Source: Amyelois transitella
Lineage: Eukaryota; Arthropoda; Insecta; Lepidoptera; Pyralidae
DNA: 64,000 nt
NCBI RefSeq assembly: GCF_032362555.1
Contig: NC_083531.1
Coordinates: forward strand, 1,054,001 to 1,118,000
Direction: 5' to 3'
Numbering within the stretch: position 1 is the stretch's first letter; each line of letters begins with the position of its first letter. The position numbers were made by a program, and so were the translations under genes. Positions 59,601-64,000 of this stretch are shown one piece after another. Below the pieces are notes generated by a model. It did not search any database, had not been told where the DNA came from, and worked only from the letters and a program-made list of their open reading frames with translations.

Positions 59601-62600
59601 ACCTGGCGAAGTGGTCGCGGCCCGCGGCGTCCTGCAGTGTGTGAGTGTGGGCGAGGTACCTGAGGTTCTCGCCGCTGAACTCCTTGCTCAGGAACCTGGC
59701 GAAGTGGTCGCGGCCCGCGGCGTCCTGCAGTGTGTGAGTGTGGGCGAGGTACCTGAGGTTCTCGCCGCTGAACTCCTTGCTCAGGAACCTGGCGAAGTGG
59801 TCGCGGCCCGCGGCGTCCTGCAGTGTGTGAGTGTGGGCGAGGTACCTGAGGTTCTCGCCGCTGAACTCCTTGCTCAGGAACCTGGCGAAGTGGTCGCGGC
59901 CCGCGGCGTCCTGCAGTGTGTGAGTGTGGGCGAGGTACCTGAGGTTCTCGCCGCTGAACTCCTTGCTCAGGAACCTGGCGAAGTGGTCGCGGCCCGCGGC
60001 GTCCTGCAGTGTGTGAGTGTGGGCGAGGTACCTGAGGTTCTCGCCGCTGAACTCCTTGCTCAGGAACCTGGCGAAGTGGTCGCGGCCCGCGGCGTCCTGC
60101 AGTGTGTGAGTGTGGGCGAGGTACCTGAGGTTCTCGCCGCTGAACTCCTTGCTCAGGAACCTGGCGAAGTGGTCGCGGCCCGCGGCGTCCTGCAGTGTGT
60201 GAGTGTGGGCGAGGTACCTGAGGTTCTCGCCGCTGAACTCCTTGCTCAGGAACCTGGCGAAGTGGTCGCGGCCCGCGGCGTCCTGCAGTGTGTGAGTGTG
60301 GGCGAGGTACCTGAGGTTCTCGCCGCTGAACTCCTTGCTCAGGAACCTGGCGAAGTGGTCGCGGCCCGCGGCGTCCTGCAGTGTGTGAGTGTGGGCGAGG
60401 TACCTGAGGTTCTCGCCGCTGAACTCCTTGCTCAGGAACCTGGCGAAGTGGTCGCGGCCCGCGGCGTCCTGCAGTGTGTGAGTGTGGGCGAGGTACCTGA
60501 GGTTCTCGCCGCTGAACTCCTTGCTCAGGAACCTGGCGAAGTGGTCGCGGCCCGCGGCGTCCTGCAGTGTGTGAGTGTGGGCGAGGTACCTGAGGTTCTC
60601 GCCGCTGAACTCCTTGCTCAGGAACCTGGCGAAGTGGTCGCGGCCCGCGGCGTCCTGCAGTGTGTGAGTGTGGGCGAGGTACCTGAGGTTCTCGCCGCTG
60701 AACTCCTTGCTCAGGAACCTGGCGAAGTGGTCGCGGCCCGCGGCGTCCTGCAGTGTGTGAGTGTGGGCGAGGTACCTGAGGTTCTCGCCGCTGAACTCCT
60801 TGCTCAGGAACCTGGCGAAGTGGTCGCGGCCCGCGGCGTCCTGCAGTGTGTGAGTGTGGGCGAGGTACCTGAGGTTCTCGCCGCTGAACTCCTTGCTCAG
60901 GAACCTGGCGAAGTGGTCGCGGCCCGCGGCGTCCTGCAGTGTGTGAGTGTGGGCGAGGTACCTGAGGTTCTCGCCGCTGAACTCCTTGCTCAGGAACCTG
61001 GCGAAGTGGTCGCGGCCCGCGGCGTCCTGCAGCAGCTCGCGCAGCCCGAACGCCCAGCGCCGCACGCGCCGCAGCGGCAGCGGGTCCTTGCTGGAACCAC
61101 GCGTACACATCTATACTAATATTATAAAGCTGAAGAGTTTGTTTGTTTGAACGCGCTAATCACAGGAACTACTGGTTCCAATTGAAAAATTATTTGCGTG
61201 CGTTGAATAGGCCATTTATTATTAGTATTAATACCAATTAAATTAATTATTATTAAATTGATTAATTATTCAATTATTATTATTACCATGCGTGCGGCAC
61301 AAGGCCGGCGTACATACAAGGATTTTTAGGTTATCTATCTATATATATATAAAAATGAATTGCTGTTCGTTAGTCTCGCTAAAACTCGAGAACGGCTGAA
61401 CGGATTTATCTTATCTTGGCCTTGGATTATTCGTGGAGGTCTAGAGAAGGTTTAAAAGGTGAGAAAAATTCGAATAATTGCCGCGAAAATCCTCAATACA
61501 GCATTTTTCTATTTCCCATACAAACGTTTTCTAACTTATACGTACAATCATTTTGAGCTTTATTGCTAATGTATAAAGTTCACTGTTGTCTAAGCAATGT
61601 AGGTCTAATAGATAGGAACAAAAAACTGTCATATTACCAATTTTTTTGACAAAACGAAGTCTGTCGGGTCCGCTAGTTCGATATACATATAGCATACATA
61701 CGCATACATACATATAGCATACTGTCGATGACGTCGTGACGCATCCATTATTCATTTATATACATATACATACATACATAATACATACATACATATACAG
61801 TGCCGTGTGGTTCCCAGAACCAATACAAAAAAGAATAGAACCACTCCATTTCTTTCCCATGGATGTCGTAAAAGGCGACTAAGGGATAGGCTCACAAACT
61901 TGGGATTCTTTTTTAGGCTATGTATACATACATACATATGGTCACGTCGATATCCCTTGCGGGGTAGCCAGAGCCAACAGTCTTGTAAAAATTGATAGGC
62001 CCCGTTCAGCTGTTTTGGCTTAATGATAGAATTGAGAATAGAATAGTGACAGATTGCTAGCGTGTCGCCTAAAAGAAGAAAGTTTATAAGCCTATCCCTT
62101 AGTCGCCTTTTACGACATCCATGGGCAAAAGATAGAGTGATCCCTTTTTCTATTGGTGCCGGGAACCACATGGTGTATACTAGCTGCGCCCGCGACTTCG
62201 TCCGCGTGGAATAGTTATTTCGGTCATCATTGAAGCCCTCGATCCCCTTTCCCCGTTTCTTTTACATTTTCCATTATTTATTCGCTACTAATAATTGCAG
62301 CGTGATGTTATATAGCCTAAAGCCTTCCTCGAAAAATGGTCTATTCAACGCAAAAACAATCTTTCCTATCGAACCCGTAGTTCCTGAGATTAGCGCGTTC
62401 AAACAAACAAACTCTTCGGCTTTATAATATTAGTATAGAAATAAACATATGGATGGAGTGATTCTATTCTGTTCATACGACACATAAATTTTTATTTTAT
62501 ACATTAGGTCGCCCGCGACTTCCGTCTGTTTAAAATTAATCCCGCGGGAACTCCGGGTAAAAAAGAAGCCTATGTGTTATTCTGAGTCTTCAGCTACCTA

Positions 62601-63406
62601 CATACAAAATGTCATTGTAATCTCGTTCAGTTGTTTTTGCGTGAAAGAGTAACAAACATCCATACTGACTTTAGGCGATGAGCTAGTAACCTTACACCTA
62701 TATGATGCCAATTCCATCATGAAACCATAAAACCTCTAAGGAACTATCGAAAGTGGAGAGGGGTTAGTGCGAGTTTTACTCGAACAAAACGCGTCGAGCA
62801 AGTAATCGCAAATTTGTAATTAGTGCCATCGAGTTACTACTAGGTGGCACTGATCAAAATCACATACAAAATTTGCGTTCACTCGCTCGACGCGTTTGAT
62901 CGAGAGTGAGATGGAGAGAGAGAGGAAGGGAGAGTGAGATGGAGGGAGATAGGGACAGAGAGGGAGATGGAGAGAGAGAGGAAGGGAGAGTGAGATGGAG
63001 GGAGATAGGGACAGAGAGGGAGATGGAGAGAGAGGGAGGGAGAGAGTGAGATGGAGAGAGGGAGAGAGGGAGAGAGGGGGAGAGGGGGAGAGAGAGGGAG
63101 AGAGGGGGAGAGTGAAAGGGAGAGGGAGATGGAGAGAGGGAGAGAGAGATGGAGAGAGGGAGAAAGAGATGGAGTGAGGGAGAGTGAGATGGAGAGAGGG
63201 GGAGGGAGAGAGAAGGGGGGGAGGGAGAGAGAAGGGGGGGAGGGAGAGAGAGAGAGGAAGAGAGGGACAGAGAGAGAGTGAGAGACACTCACCATTGTTT
63301 CTCCTGCTCCCACAGTTCCGTGGTGTCGCTGATCCACGGGTTGGGCCACTCGGGCGGAGTCAGGAACGCGTCGTACTCAGCGTACTGCTCGCAATAAGCT
63401 ATGAAC
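53680..63406 (-). CDS. RGS7: R7-family regulator of G-protein signalling, C-terminal part (partial)
   Basis: Coding exons in order: 63293-63406, 60962-61090 (minimal form), 56016-56144, 55057-55120, 54230-54322, 53680-53745 (TGA at 53680-53682). They join in frame for 197 residues; earlier exons (DEP, GGL) lie beyond the window. The first exon gives the linker after the GGL domain ([20 protein letters not shown]), typical of R7 proteins. The RGS box follows: [83 protein letters not shown]7 RGS proteins, with Gbeta5, speed GTP hydrolysis on Gi/o in neurons. FWLAV is like RGS6/7, not RGS9/11 (FWEAC), hence the symbol, although the paralogue is not proven. The tail [20 protein letters not shown] is short. 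A 40-copy repeat interrupts the gene. Confidence 0.85.
53888..54155 (+). repeat. Dispersed repeat family A in an RGS intron
   Basis: GCCGTGTGGTTCCCGGCATC to GGGATATACACGTGACC and a GTAT-type tail; antisense to the RGS gene, followed by an A-rich stretch before the donor at 54229/54230. Confidence 0.7.
54355..54857 (+). repeat. Two family-A copies in one RGS intron
   Basis: The first (54355-54498) has an internal deletion between AAGGCGACTAAGGGATAG and CTGTTGGCTCTGTCTACC. The second (54613-54857) is fuller and ends in (GTAT)n. Both are antisense to the gene. Confidence 0.7.
55195..55680. repeat. Diverged family-A copy adjoining a family-C fragment
   Basis: 55195-55440 carries ATGGATGTCGTGAAAGGCG, GCGATGGGCTTAGCAACC and CTGTCTACCCCGCAAG (plus). 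55465-55680 carries family-C landmarks in minus orientation (GACCATTTATCGAGGC, CACGCGGACGGAGTCGCG). Confidence 0.6.
55830..55985. repeat. Family-A 3' end and family-C end
   Basis: 55830-55905 holds GTCTACCCCGCAAGGGATAT and a GTAT tail (plus). 55915-55985 is a minus-strand family-C terminus (CACGCGGACGGAGTCGCG ... GCAGCTAGTAT). It ends about 30 bp from the RGS exon donor at 56015/56016. Confidence 0.6.
56415..56675 (-). repeat. Family-A fragment and family-F copy
   Basis: 56415-56480 is the family-A end in minus orientation (ATCCCTTGCGGGGTAGACAG). 56500-56675 is family F (GTTGCGGAGGTCGAAACGCG, GTGTAAAAACCTGACTCACC, GGGCTCCTCTCCAGAGTGG). It abuts the 34-37-bp minisatellite. Confidence 0.6.
56686..57334 (-). 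repeat. 34-37-bp minisatellite next to the 93-bp array
   Basis: About 18 units of two related types on the plus strand: one with GAGGTTCCGAGCGTGTGTGA (37 bp) and one with GAGACTCTCGAGTGTGTGTG (34 bp). Each includes GCGAGGTACCTGAG, the same exon/donor junction as the 93-bp unit. So it is a degenerate, shortened derivative, or ancestor, of that array. Confidence 0.85.
57335..61032 (-). repeat. 93-bp minisatellite of an RGS exon-intron junction, 40 copies
   Basis: Thirty-nine full units plus the original exon end (60962-57335 = 39 x 93). Each unit is 71 bp of exon 3' end (from CTGCAGGACGCC to GAACCTCAG) plus 22 bp of intron start (GTACCTCGCCCACACTCACA and two more bases). The copies appear identical: translations in three frames repeat without change. 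Every copy keeps the donor CAG|GTACCT. 93 = 3 x 31, so the RGS frame stays open throughout. Confidence 0.9.
61111..61212 (-). repeat. Family-C fragment just upstream of the array exon
   Basis: CTATACTAATATTATAAAGC ... TTTGTTTGAACGCGC (plus) begins 20 bp from the 3' splice site (61090/61091). Much of the branch-point/polypyrimidine region of that acceptor is therefore element-derived. Confidence 0.65.
61800..62175. repeat. Inverted pair of family-A elements
   Basis: A truncated plus copy (61800-61918, GTGCCGTGTGGTTCCCAG) is followed by a minus copy (about 61919-62175) ending GGTGCCGGGAACCACATGG. It could fold into an imperfect hairpin. Confidence 0.65.
62178..62670 (+). repeat. Family-C and family-D copies
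   Basis: 62178-62440: CTAGCTGCGCCCGCGACTTC to TATAATATTAGTATAG (family C). 62508-62670: GGTCGCCCGCGACTTCC, AATCCCGCGGGAACTCC and GCGTGAAAGAGTAACAAAC (family D). Confidence 0.65.
62899..63285. repeat. GA-rich microsatellite/minisatellite
   Basis: About 390 bp of GAGAGAGGGA-type purine repeats with longer units such as GAGTGAGATGGAGGGAGATA. It ends within about 8 bp of the splice donor of the RGS exon at 63293. On the transcribed strand it is a pyrimidine-rich tract. Confidence 0.85.
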
Positions 63407-64000
63407 CTGATGTAAAAAGACATTTCTTGTTAGGTTAGGTTTGCTCTGTCTACCCCGCAAGGGATAAGGATGTGACTATAGGCAGAGATCACATCTTGAA
63501 ACGTTACCCGCATACATCTTTCGCTTCATCCACATTCATGATTCTTCATGAAAGTAATAAATAAATAAATCTACAGGGTGACATTTAAAACTGCATCCTT
63601 TTAAACATAGACTATACCCATGCTTCTGAGCCGGTTGAGCCTATTTTTATTTAAATTAAACGTCATCATTTTCACATTTAAAAAACCCTCAAAAACTACG
63701 TCACACGCTTTAATACTAAGACCAATACTAGAAAAACAAATTAAAACTAAACATGTAAATAAATGTCTGAAAAATAAATTACTTTTCTAGTATCAAGATT
63801 AAGTAAAGTACAGAGTTGTCGAGATCGTTCAGCTGAATGAATTGTGTCGTTGACCTCTGAATCTTACGCGTCGCTTTTGGTATTTGTCGCGGGGTGATAT
63901 GACGTATTTAGGATCGTGGATTTTGGTTTTTTTTTTCGTACTTTCTGAAATATGAATCGATAATTTTAGAGAATATTCTTTAGATGAGTACACTTAACAG
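63407..64000. other. RGS intron sequence at the window edge
   Basis: Upstream of the acceptor TTTTTACATCAG of the 63293-63406 exon. It contains short family-A/E fragments (CTGTCTACCCCGCAAGGGAT, CTTCATCCACATTCATG) at 63445-63545. No further exon could be recognised. Confidence 0.45.

Noticed and set aside
57335..61032. CRISPR array
   Set aside because: Units are directly adjacent with no unique spacers, and this is a moth nuclear genome; it is a coding/intron minisatellite.
56680..61119. Three open frames of 1,278-1,476 aa over the 93-bp array
   Set aside because: They run through the array on both strands only because its period is a multiple of 3. The true gene is a short RGS exon plus intron; a 40-fold repeat protein is not assumed without transcripts.
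62860..63349. 142- to 156-aa frames of Ser/Leu/Pro
   Set aside because: They are readings of the GA-rich microsatellite, not conserved protein.

Overview
The window is a piece of a moth genome (Lepidoptera). It is AT-rich and holds spliceosomal introns, dispersed short repeats (a tRNA-derived SINE and several 150-300 bp non-autonomous element families ending in GTAT-type or TATAATATTAGTATAG-type tails), and a very large silk-glue-like gene. No bacterial features are present. The species cannot be named from sequence alone.

Layout. 1-2.8 kb: AT-rich non-coding DNA with element remnants. 2.8-5.5 kb (minus): an intronless multi-C2H2 zinc-finger gene. 6.1-6.6 kb: a TA-flanked MITE. 8.2-10.5 kb (plus): a second zinc-finger gene with an uninterrupted coding region and a probable 5' UTR intron. 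10.5-15.8 kb: a SINE in the 3' flank, then AT-rich DNA without recognisable genes. 15.8-45.7 kb (minus): one 25-coding-exon secreted Ser-rich protein gene, sericin-like. 46-53 kb: non-coding DNA with two GC-rich promoter-like islands and palindromes. 53.7-63.4 kb (minus): the 3' six coding exons of an R7-family RGS gene, whose 5' part lies beyond the right edge.

The sericin-like gene is the centrepiece. I reconstructed it exon by exon. All reading frames and splice phases agree: the exon lengths sum to 14,667 bp, or 4,888 residues plus a stop. The order is: signal peptide (exons 1-2); His/Gly/Pro-rich then Ser-rich exon 3; an array of about 31 copies of a 16-residue amphipathic module carried by exons of 48, 96 or 144 bp, all bounded by phase-1 introns; a Thr-rich linker; a single 12,264-bp exon of Ser/Glu/Lys/Arg/Gln repeats with a Pro/Gln-rich island; and a short last exon with a CFCTC cysteine motif. 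The 16-residue exon array is the most novel-looking protein feature in the window.

The RGS gene holds the second striking feature. The 3' part of one RGS-domain exon plus the first bases of its intron form a 93-bp unit, repeated to give 40 apparently identical copies, each ending in the same 5' splice donor. Because 93 is divisible by 3 and no copy has a stop, any of the 40 donors would keep the downstream frame. Family-A elements in the sericin-like gene all lie antisense to it, and several end within about 30 bp of a splice donor.
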